Positions 22,120 through 33,900 of a stretch of 64,000 nt of DNA are shown here, one piece after another; the stretch's first letter is position 1, and each line of letters begins with the position of its first letter. Location: contig JADNRV010000096.1 of NCBI GenBank assembly GCA_015499995.1, positions 1-64,000 of the forward strand, given 5' to 3'. Source of the DNA: Flammula alnicola. Its lineage: Eukaryota > Basidiomycota > Agaricomycetes > Agaricales > Strophariaceae. The notes below the pieces were generated by a model. It saw only the letters and a program-made list of their open reading frames with translations. It did no database searches and was not told the origin of the DNA. Position numbers and translations under genes: made by a program.

Positions 22120-22682
22120 TCATGCACCTCGCCTTCTAAGTTCTCCCCCATTGATGATCGCGACCTGGAAGCAGTCGTCCAGCTGATGATCAAGGCTAGT
22201 CAGTGGTCGAGCTTCCTCGAGAATTCTGTCCTTGAAATAAGTAGCCTCGGTGGGATCCCACGACGCTTTCTTCAGGCCGGAGCGGGTGTCTGCGTTTCGC
22301 TCATATTTTATCTGTGATTGGGCCAACCCGCTGCCTGTCAGGATCGCGTATCTTGTAAGAGCCACAATACCAGTATCGTCGACCTGTAACGTGCATGAAC
22401 GAGTAATATCGACAGGCTGCAACAACCGGCTCTTACCGTCTTACACACCCTTCGAACACAGGAATAGCACGGATAGACGGCAGTCATATGCCCCCAGCCA
22501 TGGAACGGAAGCGGGAAACCGCTGAACTCCCTGTGCAAACGTGTGCCAAATACCATAACATAGTCACTCGTCTCGCGGATCGGATGTAGGACATCGTCGA
22601 TGGCGGCGCGCACATCATTGACCAGCTGCTCGTGATACATCTGCAGGGGCAAAACGAAAAACGGGCGCCTCAAGGTCGACAA
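22120..22682 (-). CDS. Unrecognised agaricomycete-type protein, 5'-partial, two exons
   Basis: The upper exon reads MYHEQLVNDVRAAIDDVLHP, IRETSDYVMVFGTRLHREFS, GFPLPFHGWGHMTAVYPCYS and CVRRVCKT, then a GTAAGA donor. After a 51-nt intron (ending TTACAG, 22383) it continues VDDTGIVALTRYAILTGSG, KYERNADTRSGLKKASWDPT, EATYFKDRILEEARPLTSLD and HQLDDCFQVAIINGGEL, and stops at 22120. Just before MYHEQ is TTTTGCCCCTGCAG, a likely acceptor, so earlier exons are missing or lie across the divergent gene 60 bp away. The frame is clean over about 180 residues. I recognise no domain; no function is offered. Confidence 0.5.
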
Positions 22683-22741
22683 ATTTTGGCTCAGGCTCTG
22701 AAGTTGTTTCGCCTGTCATACCCACCAAAAAGCTTCGATTA

Positions 22742-24264
22742 ATGAAAGGCAAAGGAAAAGATCAAGGCTCTACCACCTCCCAGCACCGTGTAGAGGAAGT
22801 GATAGATGTTGAAGACTCAGACCCGGAGGTTGACATACCACCCATGCGCGCACCGGCCTTCGAACATTCCAGACGTAGCACCCAGTCCAACGGCGAACAT
22901 GATGACACTACTCAGCACAAGTGCGCACCAGTCTTAGAACATTGGAGACGTAGCACCCAGTCCAACAGCAAACATCATGAAGCGATCACTCTTGATGCAG
23001 CTGCAGAGGCGACCCAAGCTCCTAAACGCGCTGCAACTCAGCTGAAAGCACCACCCAAGCCCCGTGTCTCATTTGCATCTGCACGTACACCCAAACATTT
23101 TGTCCCACTCGATCCTGCTTCAATTCGCCGTGGATTTCAGGAAGGTGGTGCGAGTTCTAGAAAGGAGGGTCTCAAAAAAAGTACGTACCTCATGCCGATC
23201 TTTGGCTTAGACAATTCAGTTAATACTATTGGCATGCAGCTACAGCTTTCGTCTCAGAGGAGATTCGGTTCTTTCCACTTCCTCGAGTTGCCTTCAAGGA
23301 CCTTATGTCTTACCCGACACAAGTCATTGTCATTGACAGCTCACCGACTGGACTTTACTTCCGTGCTCACCTGATTTACAATTCCGAGGAAAGGATTGCA
23401 AAGGAACATTCAAGACGGCAAACCTGGCTTCCTTGGAATTTGACAATGTGAGATCATTAGTGGGTCTCGGAAGCGTTGAAGTCGATAAGTTCGCTGTCGC
23501 ACTCAAACGCCCCTTCCTCGATGTAAAGGCGGCCTCCAAACGACCAGGCCTTCGGAGTGTCAATGCCGCAGCCCCAGTATCCCGCCTAACAGTCACGGAC
23601 GAGCAACATGCAGTAACGGGAGAAGCAAAGCTCCTGGTGTGGGCGAATGCTCTTTTGGAGTTCGCTTATGATTTCATCTTCGACTATGCTCAGACCAACA
23701 ATGCCCCTCCAGGAGTCGAGGATTTTATGTCAATAATTCCCCCCTTCCGTTTCGTGGATGCTGGAGTCGCTGTGGTCGTGAAGCCATTGGAAACAACCTC
23801 AGCGGGAAAACCATAAACACAACGAGCAACATACCTTTTGGAGGAGATGTTGCCTGGTACCCCAGCCGAGTTCGTGAAGTATATGAATAATTCCCAGGCG
23901 ACCACGATTCTCGAACGCGATGATCCAGAGTATGAGCTGGCCGACTTTTTCATGTTCATGCAACATGCCCAATACCAGATCACTCACGGAACAGCCTATA
24001 TATCCGATTTCCAAGGTAAGAAAGCTCTTTGCATCATTACCTTGATCTCATATATATATCTATATCCTAGGTGTTGGAACCACACTCACCGACCCTCAGA
24101 TCATGACGAAACCAGATCTGGGATCCAGTCTTTTCGGCGACGGCAACCTTGGGGAAGCATTTTCCAAATTCCCGGTGGAGCATATATGCGCTGGTAATCG
24201 TTGGTGTGAATGGTTCAAATTAGAGAAACTTCAAGCAGATGAAGGTTGCTTACCGTTGGAATAA
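22742..24264 (+). pseudogene. Alpha-kinase-like protein with in-frame stop and frame break
   Basis: The N-terminal exon starts MKGKGKDQGSTTSQHRVEEV, with two copies of a FEH/LEHSRRSTQSN-type repeat. After an intron (GTACGT...CATGCAG) comes EEIRFFPLPRVAFKDLMSYP. The frame shifts near 23370 and resumes with RGKDCKGTFKTANLASLEF. The C-terminal half, FFMFMQHAQYQITHGTAYIS, DFQG (intron 24016-24069), TLTDPQIM, LFGDGNLGEAFSKFPVEHIC and NRWCEWFKLE, is the typical end of alpha-kinase (MHCK/eEF2K-type) domains. In these the GDGN loop and the His/Cys residues bind zinc. A TAA at about 23814-23816 interrupts AGKP-stop-TQRATYLLEEMLPG in the same frame. With two lesions it is probably dead, though one could be a sequencing error. 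These kinases are expanded in Agaricomycetes. Confidence 0.65.
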
Positions 24265-24364
24265 AAGTACTCGCAATATGGTACGCTTAGAAAAAAGTTC
24301 AAGCTTGCATTTCTAGATTTAAAAATCCCCACTCTCGTTAAAATCCCACTCTCATTAAAATCGA

Positions 24365-25260
24365 TAAAATCTGGGATTTGGAAAAAACGGCTGGGCCCAC
24401 GGCGATCAGAACGGCGGCAAAGTCCGGCAGTCAGGTGAGCGCCCTGTCCTGATGTGTCCTCGCGCGTCGCTTCCTTTCTCTGGTCCATTTTACCGCCTCT
24501 CTTCATTTGCGATACCTACACAACGCCAACTGAACAATCGCCCAAATTTGCACCAGAATTTGCCTCGATGGCCGTGTTATCGTCGACAACGAACGCGGCG
24601 GCGGCGGCAACACCATTGCATTGAGGAGAGGTAGCGGCGCCGATACATGTGCGACCAAGAGAGGCAGCAGTGGCATCAGCGCACGTACAACAGTGGCAGT
24701 GGCCCACGACCAGAAGATATAGCAGCAACCCAAAGCAGAATCCCCACCACCACCATTTCGATGTGAGGTCAGAGACGAAGGCGCAGGAGCAAAACCGAAG
24801 GCGCTGGGATATGATCATGAAAGCGACCCGAGGTGCAGCAGCATTTGTATACTGCTGGCGGTCGCCCCAGCTGGATCTTCATGCCATCTCACCACCCTTA
24901 CCTCCTCGTCGAAGCGCCGTTACTGTCTCCCGGACTTCATCACTCCACCCTCTTCATTTGGCAATGCCAGCCACTCTTGCGTCGCCACACAGCTCTACCT
25001 TAGGACCTGCCTTTCCTTAATACTATTTCCCCCCTTTTTCAGTGTTACGTAGTAGCATATAGTCATTGAATTATATCTTGATCTGATTCGAGAGAACGCG
25101 AAAGCATTCATGGAGAGGCGTTCAGACAATGCCTCCCATTAAGTAGATTCTGATTATCCCCTAGCGTGACCGGGTGGAAAGTCGCCGCCGTCCCGCCGCT
25201 GCGATCGCCGTTGCGATCGCCGTTTTTTGATGCCGTTTTTTCCAACTCCCAGATGTCCTC
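24365..25260. mobile_element. GC-rich TIR element, family G, copy 2
   Basis: The left end AATCTGGGATTTGGAAAAAA is followed by CGGCTGGGCCCACGGCGATC. The right end, read inward, is GGACATCTGGGAGTTGGAAA, then AAACGGC and further CGGCGATCG repeats. It is about 896 bp with no transposase; the frames inside are GC-driven. Both sides are flanked by the same short tandem word TTAAAATCCCACTCTCG in direct orientation (24319-24360 and 25261-25297), as if the element had landed in a small tandem array or duplicated it. Confidence 0.6.
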
Positions 25261-25434
25261 TTAAAATCCCACTCTCGTTAAAATCCCAACTCTCGTTAAA
25301 ACTTCAGATCTATAGACAGAAATTATTATTGATTTTATTAGTATTTTAGATGTCGTCGACTAAATCAATATCGCACCAATTTTGTACATAACATTTTGAC
25401 CACGTTGCCGCGATGATGTCGGCAGATGCTGATA

Positions 25435-26084
25435 CAGTATTAGACGGGTAGTTTGCACATCAAAAAATGTTAGCCAATTTTTCATTACTAGGATGTCCAT
25501 TAATTTCAAATCTTTTTATATAATAATATAGGTATACATGTCTAATTTTCGTATGCCAAACCTAACGTTGAGAGGTGAGGCGGTTCTTGCTGAAATCGCG
25601 ACGCAAGCTGAAAATTGGTTTTTGGGCCATTTCTAATCTAATTACTTTGTACACCGGCATTTTAATACATGCCGATCACATGTTGTCAACGTCATGTGTA
25701 TGCCATCACATCGCGGCATTCCCTTTTCCCCTCTTCCAAAGGTTTTTCGCTAATTGCTCATCGAGCTCTTATCCAATTTACAATTCCTTTTGTGCATGGT
25801 GTGTATTCAGGATGGCTCCAATGTATTCTGTAAAAAAAATCCATATTTCTTTCGTCGTCACTATTCAGGAGGTAAAATACATTTTCTGAGAAATTGTCCA
25901 ATTTAGGTATTCCAGGCACCGAAAATGCCCAACCCACTTTCTACCCATCTTTTCGTCAGTTTACCATACCTATAGGATGTTATCATATGTAGAAAGCTCA
26001 TTATTATTTTAGAGATGCATACTGGGTCTGAAAAACCCAACTGTACAAAGGACCCATCATGTACAAAGTACCCGTCTAATACTG
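25435..26084 (-). mobile_element. TA-flanked MITE, copy 2, inverted
   Basis: The 650-bp element has the same CAGTATTAGACGGGTA termini as copy 1 at 4398-5050 and is internally near-identical in reverse orientation. TA flanks lie at 25433-25434 and 26085-26086. It sits just downstream (minus-strand sense) of an exon-like frame at 26100-26330, apparently in or near its following intron. Confidence 0.85.
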
Positions 26085-26099
26085 TAGACCTATTTTTTG

Positions 26100-26330
26100 G
26101 GTTGCAGGGCGATTGGCGATGGAGTGAAAAGAGGTAAGCGCAGCCGCTGACTTGGAGATGAAAAGACTTGCATACCTCCGTCAAACCAAGCCCACACCTG
26201 CCACACGGCCTCTTCTTCCCTCTGGCAACGTCCACATCTGCCGCTCACATACATGTTAAATTTATGCTTGAACTTGCAAAAGAACATGTCAGCGAAGGAC
26301 ATCAGTACACCATCCGATGCTAGGAACAAA
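26100..26330 (-). CDS. Exon-like fragment with CxxC motif, unknown
   Basis: The minus strand reads MSFADMFFCKFKHKFNMYVS, GRCGRCQREEEAVWQVWAWF and DGGMQ, then GTATGCAAG, a good donor. One short exon with a CGRC motif; no other exon could be linked with confidence. The frame upstream at 26320-26529 starts with a hydrophobic MSALPLLLVILLASSVPF segment but is not clearly the same gene. Confidence 0.25.
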
Positions 26331-26549
26331 AGTAAGGCTTTCTTACAAGATCAGCTGCCCCGAATTCCTTCCCCCACGGTGCGGTCCGCATCCTGCTAGC
26401 CTGTACCGCATAGAATACTGAAGCTGAGAGAAACCCGAGTTGCCGGGTGCGACGGAACGGCACAGATGATGCTAGCAGGATAACCAGAAGCAAAGGTAGG
26501 GCCGACATTCGCGCTTTAGCATTCTGCACACCTGGTCTAACTGAGGGTT

Positions 26550-27460
26550 CACGGTCACGAGATCAGTAGGAGCGACGCGACGTTCAATCTGATCCATAAT
26601 TCTATCACGATCTCATATCTTCCTCCATGCAAGGCCTACTTGACGCTATCAACAAGGAGCAGGGTTCACGTGACATTTTCAAGCTCTCGTGCTTTATTCA
26701 ATATGCTTCAAGGCTGAAAAACGAGATACTGCTTGCCCAACAGTCTTCCCATCTTCCCAACATTGTTCCCCGGTTCCTTCCTGTCAGCGTCATCGATTTT
26801 CTTGCTTCAAGCTGTGCTATAATCGCTTACTGCGACCTTTGGCGTGAGGAAAATAGCACAATCTTGGCATTTGAATCTCGCAGGAGATCCTGACATAGCG
26901 GCGAGGGCTACATTGCGCCAGCGGGTAGAGATAGGTTGATAGTGATGTAAAGGTAAAGAAAGGGCGAGATCTAAATTAGCTCAAGCGTCTGCGATAGCAA
27001 TGGGAAACGATGCTCACGAGGGTGTTAGTTGATGGTTACATCTGAAATATGTATACTTGTCAGTGAAAGCCAATGCAATAGGAAATAATACTCACAATAA
27101 AGTAGGCGGTATCCAGCTTACAGTCTAAAGGCAAGGGCGATGTTGTAGAGCGAGGTGAGGTGGCGCGAGAAGAGATGAAGGGAGAGAACGACGTTGACAA
27201 TGACAGCAAACACGGTTTCGCCACAAGGTCACGTGTGGAAAAAGGTTGTCTACGTTTGGATGAGAAGAGATCATTAGCCGCTTTGGGCTTTTTCATACGA
27301 ACATCGTGTAAATTGGCCCTACGAGAGCTGAATATATCGTAGATATGTTTGAATATTATGAGGATCTGTACAGAATGCTCGCAGCCAGGGAGAATTCGCC
27401 TCTGAGAGGTCCGGACAGCGTGCCGGAGAGGCGGATTTCCCATTTCCGACTTTCTTTGGC
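26550..27460 (+). mobile_element. Internally deleted derivative of the KDZ transposon
   Basis: 26627-26830 encodes MQGLLDAINKEQGSRDIFKL, SCFIQYASRLKNEILLAQ and SSHLPNIVPRFLPVSV, matching the start of the KDZ transposase at 40453. It is fused directly to the reversed first exon of the partner gene (MSGSPARFKCQDCAIFLTPK on the minus strand from 26897), matching that gene's start at 45007. 26897-27460 then follows the right subterminal DNA of the full element up to its TIR (CCATTTCCGACTTTCTTTGG). About 4 kb is missing compared with 40155-45590. The left TIR was not found, so it is also truncated there. Confidence 0.7.
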
Positions 27461-28731
27461 GAGAGACGACGGCGGACGCTTCCGGGTGTTGGTCATCAAT
27501 TCACACGTTGGGACTTCGTCCAAGATTAAGCTTTTAAGGTTCATATTATAAATCATTTTGATGGCTACTCGGATATTTCCGTCTGCTATTTCGTGCAGCA
27601 GAATCGTTATCGTGCTACATACGAGATGGATAGAAGTCCCAACGACGGATGGGTAGGAGCCTGCCCAGGACTGAGTATTGTCTAGCAGAAAAGTGTGTGG
27701 AGCTACTTAGTTCATCTCTACTTCCAAGGGAAATTTTAGGGGTCCAGTGACGTATCTGGAGTGTCGTGAATTTTGGCTCTGTACATTAAATCTCCTTGCG
27801 TTCGTTATTTCTTGACCGCGGCGGATGCTGGACACCGCCGTTGGCAAGAATCAAGGTCTTTCTTTTCAAAGTTCCCCGACGCAAACCCCTGCGGACTCTA
27901 CTGTCAATAATGCGTCTTCAACGATTTTCTGGGGCTTCGCTCAACCTGAATCATCACCCACGTCTGCGGAAAAACGAGCCTCCGGCGAAAATAAAGGGCG
28001 CGACAGACCGACGACCCAAACACGGTATGGCGCATATAAATGCGTATAAGAGATATGAGACTCGGATGTAGGGAAAGGGTGGGAGAACCGACGACCCTAA
28101 CACAGGAAGGATCCGCGTCCTAAACATAAAGAACCGGCATAATAGGGTGGATAGAAAGGTGTATTGGAACAGAAGAATGAAGGAGGACACTCACGATGCC
28201 TGTAGCCATGGAGGCAGACCCAAATATTGAGTTGTGAGTTGTAACATTGAACCCAGGAGTAAATAAGAAGCAATGGTATAAGTGTGTTGGTAACCTCCGG
28301 CCAGACGTGAACTTCACTGGAAGGTGATAGGTGATTGTGTATGCCCTTTAAAGAGAAGCTACAGTATGAAAGGGAAGGAAAGTCTTTGAACCTGGTCGCG
28401 GGGCACCGTGAATCTCATGAGAATTTTCGGATGCTCACCAACGGTGTTCTCGGGTCTTCGGCACGGAGGAGAGTTCCTTGAACACTAGAGATTCGGTATT
28501 TCCGCGAAGAAGAGCCTACTAAGAGGCACGTGAAGAGGGAAGGAATGAAAAACTGGGAGAGATTGATATCAGCCGCGTTGAAAATTGACAAAGAAAGTTG
28601 AAAAGGCATGGTGTTGGACGGAAGAGGCTGTTGAAATCACAGAGAGAGAGTAAAGCAATGTTCGAGAAAAACAGTACATGACATATGTGCTGGTACTTTC
28701 GGAAGCTAACTTCGCACATAATCACGTTCTT
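27461..28731. other. No supported gene; possible exon at 27825-28049
   Basis: A plus-strand frame at 27825-28049 (SFQSSPTQTPADSTVNNASS, FWGFAQPESSPTSAEKRASG) has protein-like Ser/Pro-rich composition and may be an exon, but no splice partner was found. The rest holds only short frames. Confidence 0.35.
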
Positions 28732-30236
28732 CTATGCGTAATCTCCACCTCTCAACTGCTGCTTTCCAATTTCCCAAATCATCCGGCGTCGCAGGTAGGG
28801 CATATTTTTTTGTGTGAAAAGAAATTTTTCCTCTCCTCTAGAAAGTGCTTCCAGGAAATGGCACGTAAAGACACCGCAGTCAAAGCTATTTTCTTGTCGG
28901 GGTATATCCTGCACAGTGTTGAAAATTCAGTGACTGAAGCATGGACAAGGATGGAAAAACAAACGACTGGGGACCAATATTCCCAGCTGGTAGTATCAAA
29001 AGGCGCTTTACGTTTATCGAGGTGTTCCTTGTTGAGATAGTCGCAGAGAAGCTTGTAAAGTGATGTTAGGGTCTTCCCATTACACGAAAGAAGATGTAAA
29101 ACCTGGAAAACTGCCTTGTGGGAAGCTCCCATGCTGTCGTACGACTCGAATCGCTTCCGACGTAAGTTGATGGCCACCGCTGTCCAATGTAAATTGGCAT
29201 GATTGATGGCGAAAAGCACAATATCTTTGGAAAAAATGTCGATCTTATATGGAATCTGTTCTGTCAACAAGATCATAAACGGGACAAAAGAGCATCTCAC
29301 CTTCTTTGTCCAGCTTGCCAACTTTCCTTTTGCATATCCTTCACCAGATAACTTAGTCCAAAAGAAGGAGCTAAAGTAATGGACTCTACTTTCAAGAAGG
29401 TCTCCAGCTGCTTCGGTCGTCGACCTCGCCAGAATTAATGCGCCATAGAAATTGATGATCTCATCATTGAGCCAACCTCCAGGTAAAAGCCTCTTCAAAT
29501 CGGCAGCCGAAACAGACTCTTTAGCGAAATTACACATTGCGTCTGTTGCCTGTAGTAGCCCGTTGACGAATTCTTCATCCTCGTGCGGGAGGGAGTGGGG
29601 TAAAAGGGGTCTCGCGGAGTCAAGGCCACGGTCGACGACATCACCCTTATTGTGGTGCAACATTGGGAGTTTCTCCAATGTGGGAAAGCAAGGAGTGCCG
29701 TGGCGCAAAGAAAAAGCGGCGCCTTTTTCCTTCGGGGATATGGTTGGTTGGAGATCATCCCTCAATGTCAACACCGAATCGGAAAAACGATGCGTATATG
29801 TTGGGGGAGGTAAGTCACCAGGAATTGATGATGAAAGGTCTATTAAAGAGTAATTATTGGTTTTATCACAAGTGCAGAAAGTACTCACTAACTAAAGTCC
29901 TAGAATCCTTCAAAGTGATCATCTCCAGTTGTTTTTGAGGAAATAAACCTGCGAAGATCAACAATGTACGGGAGACGATTCATAGCCAGCACACCTTTTA
30001 TATCCCCGTATCCATATTCAGAGCCTTCCCTCTCTTTGAGCAGCTGCAACTGCCGTATCATCTCTTCTCTCAACTCCCGGGTTCTCCGTTCAAAGATGGA
30101 GTTACACTGTCAAAAGTGTCAGCAACTAAATAGACAGAAATATAATGTTCAGTATAACTACCTTGTCGAGGGAGAACACTTCTCGGGGTAAACGATCCAT
30201 TAATGAGAAAGATGGAGACAACTCCGAGGAGGTCAT
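28732..30236 (-). CDS. Ulp1/SENP-type SUMO protease (C48 family)
   Basis: The catalytic core is complete. PGGWLNDEIINFYGALI is the start of the Ulp1 fold, His is in NLHWTAVAINLRRKRF, Asp is in SYDSMG, and the oxyanion Gln and nucleophile Cys are in PRQENSFDCGVFTCHFLE. It should mature SUMO precursors and remove SUMO from targets at the nuclear rim or in the nucleus. The best exon model is 30236-30162, 30106-29949, an 11-nt microexon (GACTTTAGTTA, near 29898-29888), 29839-29301, 29255-28968 and 28908-28732. It closes in frame at about 416 codons. The N-terminal exons carry MTSSELSPSFSLMDRLPREV and a charged helix, LREEMIRQLQLLKEREGSEY. No lesion was seen. Fungal Ulp1/Ulp2 are usually longer, so the N-terminal regulatory part is short or extends further upstream. 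Confidence 0.8.
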
Positions 30237-30919
30237 GCATCGGTTGCTAGTTAGTCCGAGTCGTAGTAAAGTGCGACGCGCATGCTATGCTCTGTGTCAC
30301 ACCTGTCAGTGTTAGGCGTGACTTAGAGCTCCAAGCACTGTACTGCTTGCTTATTAAGGGGAATTCCATCTCAGCGGGGTATTGTATTCTACTTCTGGAA
30401 ACCCAGTATGCTTCAAATTGTTAATAACTTGAAGTACAACGACAGAAAACACGAAAGAAAGACGATTATCACCCCGTTAACACACCATTTCTCGTGAAAA
30501 GGGCGAATTAGCTTATTACGTATCCGCAGACCTGCGGGGGCTCGCTTCGCCATCCTAATACTAGTAATAGCGTGTGACACGAATTTTTGTAGGCCTCTGA
30601 ACACGAAAGAAAGACAAAATCCTTGCAAAATCCTAGAGTTTTTAGGATACGTTTATACAATACATGAAAAACCTATCCAATCTCAAGATTTGAAAGGAAG
30701 AGGGGCAATAACGATTGATATAACGCACGCAACAGGGGCTGAAAATAACAACAGATCGATTGTCATCTGTTGTATATGGTCTGTCAGGAGAGACTACGCC
30801 TTCACCCTGATGGACGCGCTCACGCATATCATCACTTCTTCAAAACCACCAAGTCTGCAATGAGCGTGGTTTTCTCTATTGTTTCATTGTTTTGTGAGGG
30901 TCTTAATAGACTTTTGGTT
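30237..30919. other. Upstream region of the protease; short Ngaro-like scrap
   Basis: 30250-30330, on the minus strand, reads ACAGGTGTGACACAGAGCA next to a CTCTAAGTCAC word. Both also occur near 48508-48560, just inside the Ngaro element, so a small piece of that family may lie in the promoter. No gene is seen in the rest. Confidence 0.3.
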
Positions 30920-33900
30920 GCAGACATTCACCGTTGGAGAGCCTGTGGAAATGTCGTCCCGAGTAACATCGTTTCGCGCCAGGTATGTTTTCCCGAACAA
31001 CGAGCTTTGTCGATATTCACAACCTTACAGCCTAGTCAAGGTGGCGACGGAGAAAGCGAGAATGACGAGCAAGACCCAGTTGAAGAGGACGAACTGATTA
31101 GTGACCGTGAAGAGAGCGCGGTACGCATGTTTCTCTCTCAGAAGAGACGTAACTCAACCCTTGCGTCATTAGGCTGCAGAGCAAGCTGCTCTCGTGCAGT
31201 CGAAACAGCAGGCCACGGCAGAGAGACAGCAGAAGAAACAGAAGCGGAAAGCAGAAGAGGGCAAACTATGGATAAAGAGGAAGGAGATGGACCAGGCGAA
31301 GGTGCGTAGGCGATCCTAGAACTCTTCAGCCAGTACTCACTCATCACTAGATCGCGGATGCCGTCAAACGTTACTTATATCTTTTGGGCCAAACAGAGCT
31401 CCTCAAGCACTTTGTCGATATCAAGGTAAATTCATCTACAACTGCCTTTATGTACGCTAAACTTTGCAGAGGGCCTCCGATCCTGAATATGCTGCCTTGA
31501 TGGATGCCCAACCTAAACCACTGCAGAGCAGGGGTCGTAAAAAGCCTATGTGAGTTTTTGTTATTTGTCGTCATACATTGAGCTGATGCTATTTCCTTCA
31601 ATCTAGCGATAATGGCGCTCGGCATCGCAACTCAGAGAAGGAAGAAGACGAGGAGTTTATAAAAGACGGCGAGGCTGGACTGGATGGAAATGATTAGCCC
31701 TTCGTACTCGAAAGTTCTCCCAGGTGTGAGTCATCCCACCGCCGTGTTCCGTTTGATGTGATAATACTGTGCTGGGGCCTCCAGTCATTAATGGCGAGAT
31801 GCAACCGCAAGGCTTGAATTGGATGGTCTCGTTGCATCGTAATGGCCTGAATGGCGTTCTTGCGGCCGAAATGGTAAGTCTTTTTCTCTTTCGTCCGTCG
31901 TCGTCTTTAATTCGCTATTCCCAGGGTCTCGGCAAAATTATGCAAACCATCTCATTCCTCGCATACCTCAAGCATTACAGAGACATATCTGAACCCACCT
32001 TTTCATTGTTCTGAAGTCGATTCTACAACACTGGCATTGCGAGTTTGCACACTGGACCCCCGACTTCAACGTCGTTACTCTTACAGGTTCAAAAGAGGAA
32101 CGCGTGGAAATCATCGCCACTCGACTCATTCCTCAAGACCTTGAAGTCTGCATCGCGTCCTATGAGATCTAACTGATCGAACAGTCGGCCCTCAAGAAAT
32201 TCTCTTTCCAGTACATCGTCATCGACGAGGCGCACCGAATCAAAAATGTTGACTCCATGCTTTCGCAAATCGTCCGCGCCTTCAGTTCTTGGTCGACTCT
32301 TCATCACCGGTACTCCGCTCCAAAACACCCTCAAAGAACTGTTTTCGCTTCTGAACTTCATTTGCCCCGAAATTTTCATCGACTATGCGGACCTCGACAG
32401 TTTCTTGCATGAAGACTCGAGCGGAACGGCGGTCGAAGAGGAGAAGAGCAAAAAGATGATCGAGGCTCTGCAAAAAATTTGCGACCGTTTTTGCTGCGTT
32501 GGGTGAAGTCTGATGTAGAGAAGAACCTGTTGCCGAGTACGTATTCATTCACCCTTCTCATCGCCGAATTTCATGCTGAATATTCGTAATAGAGAAGGAA
32601 ATTAATATCTATGTTGGGTTGACAGACATGCAGCAGAAGTGGTATAGATCTGTGCTGGAAAAGGATATCGACACTGTCAATGGTAAATTTAGCCATCATA
32701 CTCTTCTCCTGCGAGGCTGATTCGTTTCTCAGGCTTGACAGGCAAGAAGGAGGATAAAAGTAGATTGATGAATATGGTCATGCAGGTATGGATGCATAAT
32801 CAGATTGTCCATTCATCTCTCATTGCCTATTCGTAGCTTCGCAAAGTGACTTGCCATCCTTACCTCTTTGATGGGGCGGTGAGTACCATTGATGGCGGAC
32901 GTCGACTGCATATTGAGTGATGCGATTTCTAGGAACCTGGTCCACCTTACACGACAGACGAGCATCTCATCCAAAATTCGGGCAAGATGATTATCCTCGA
33001 CAAGCTTCTCGCGAGCATGAAGGCAAAAGGATCGCGCGTCCTCATTTTCAGTCAAATGAGCCGCGTGCTTCACATCCCGGAGGGTTATTGTCTATTGACG
33101 GAAGTACAGCTCACGAAGACCGCATCATCGCCATCGACGAGTATAACAGGCCCGGAAGCGAGAAATTTATTTTCTTGCTGACGACGCATGCCGGTAGGTT
33201 GGGTATCAATCTGACGACCGCTAATGTTGTCGTCTTGTACGATAGCGATTGGTAGGATAGTTTCTTCATCAAATATTCCTAATGAACTCAACACTTCATC
33301 CAGGAATCCGTAGGCCGATTTCAAGCCATGAATCGTGCACATCGTATTGGACAAACGATGCAATTATACGTGTTCCGATTCATCACGGAGGGCAGTGTCG
33401 AAGAGCAAATGTTGGAACGAGCAGCGCAGAAGTTGCGCTTGGACCAGCTGGTTATTCAGCAAGGGCATACGCAGCAGGCAAAAGGTGTGTATCTAACAGA
33501 ATCTATATGTTCCAGGAACACTTATTTCCTGCTTGGCCGCCAACAAGGAAGAGTTGCTCGAGATGATCACCCATGGGGCTGAGATCATTAACCCCAGTGA
33601 AGAGTAGGTTCTGCACCATCTTCATTTTCGTTGTAGCTCATTCTTTTTTGCAGACTTCTTATCAGTGACGATATCGACGCCATCATTCATCGAGGAGAGG
33701 AGCGGACTATGGAACTCAACAGTGGAACTCAACAGCAAGTACGAAGGACTCAATCTGGAAGGTCTGAATAACTTCAAGTCGAATGCTTCGGTACAACAAT
33801 GGGGAGGAGAGGACTTCTCAGTGGGGGTGTGTACTGACTCTTTTTTCCTTTGTTTACATTCACACATGTTTTTTCACGGAAAGAATGAGAGTTGGCCGTT

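Noticed and set aside
24649..25020. 123-codon frame inside family G copy 2
   Set aside because: Low-complexity GC-driven frame inside a TIR element; no transposase motifs.
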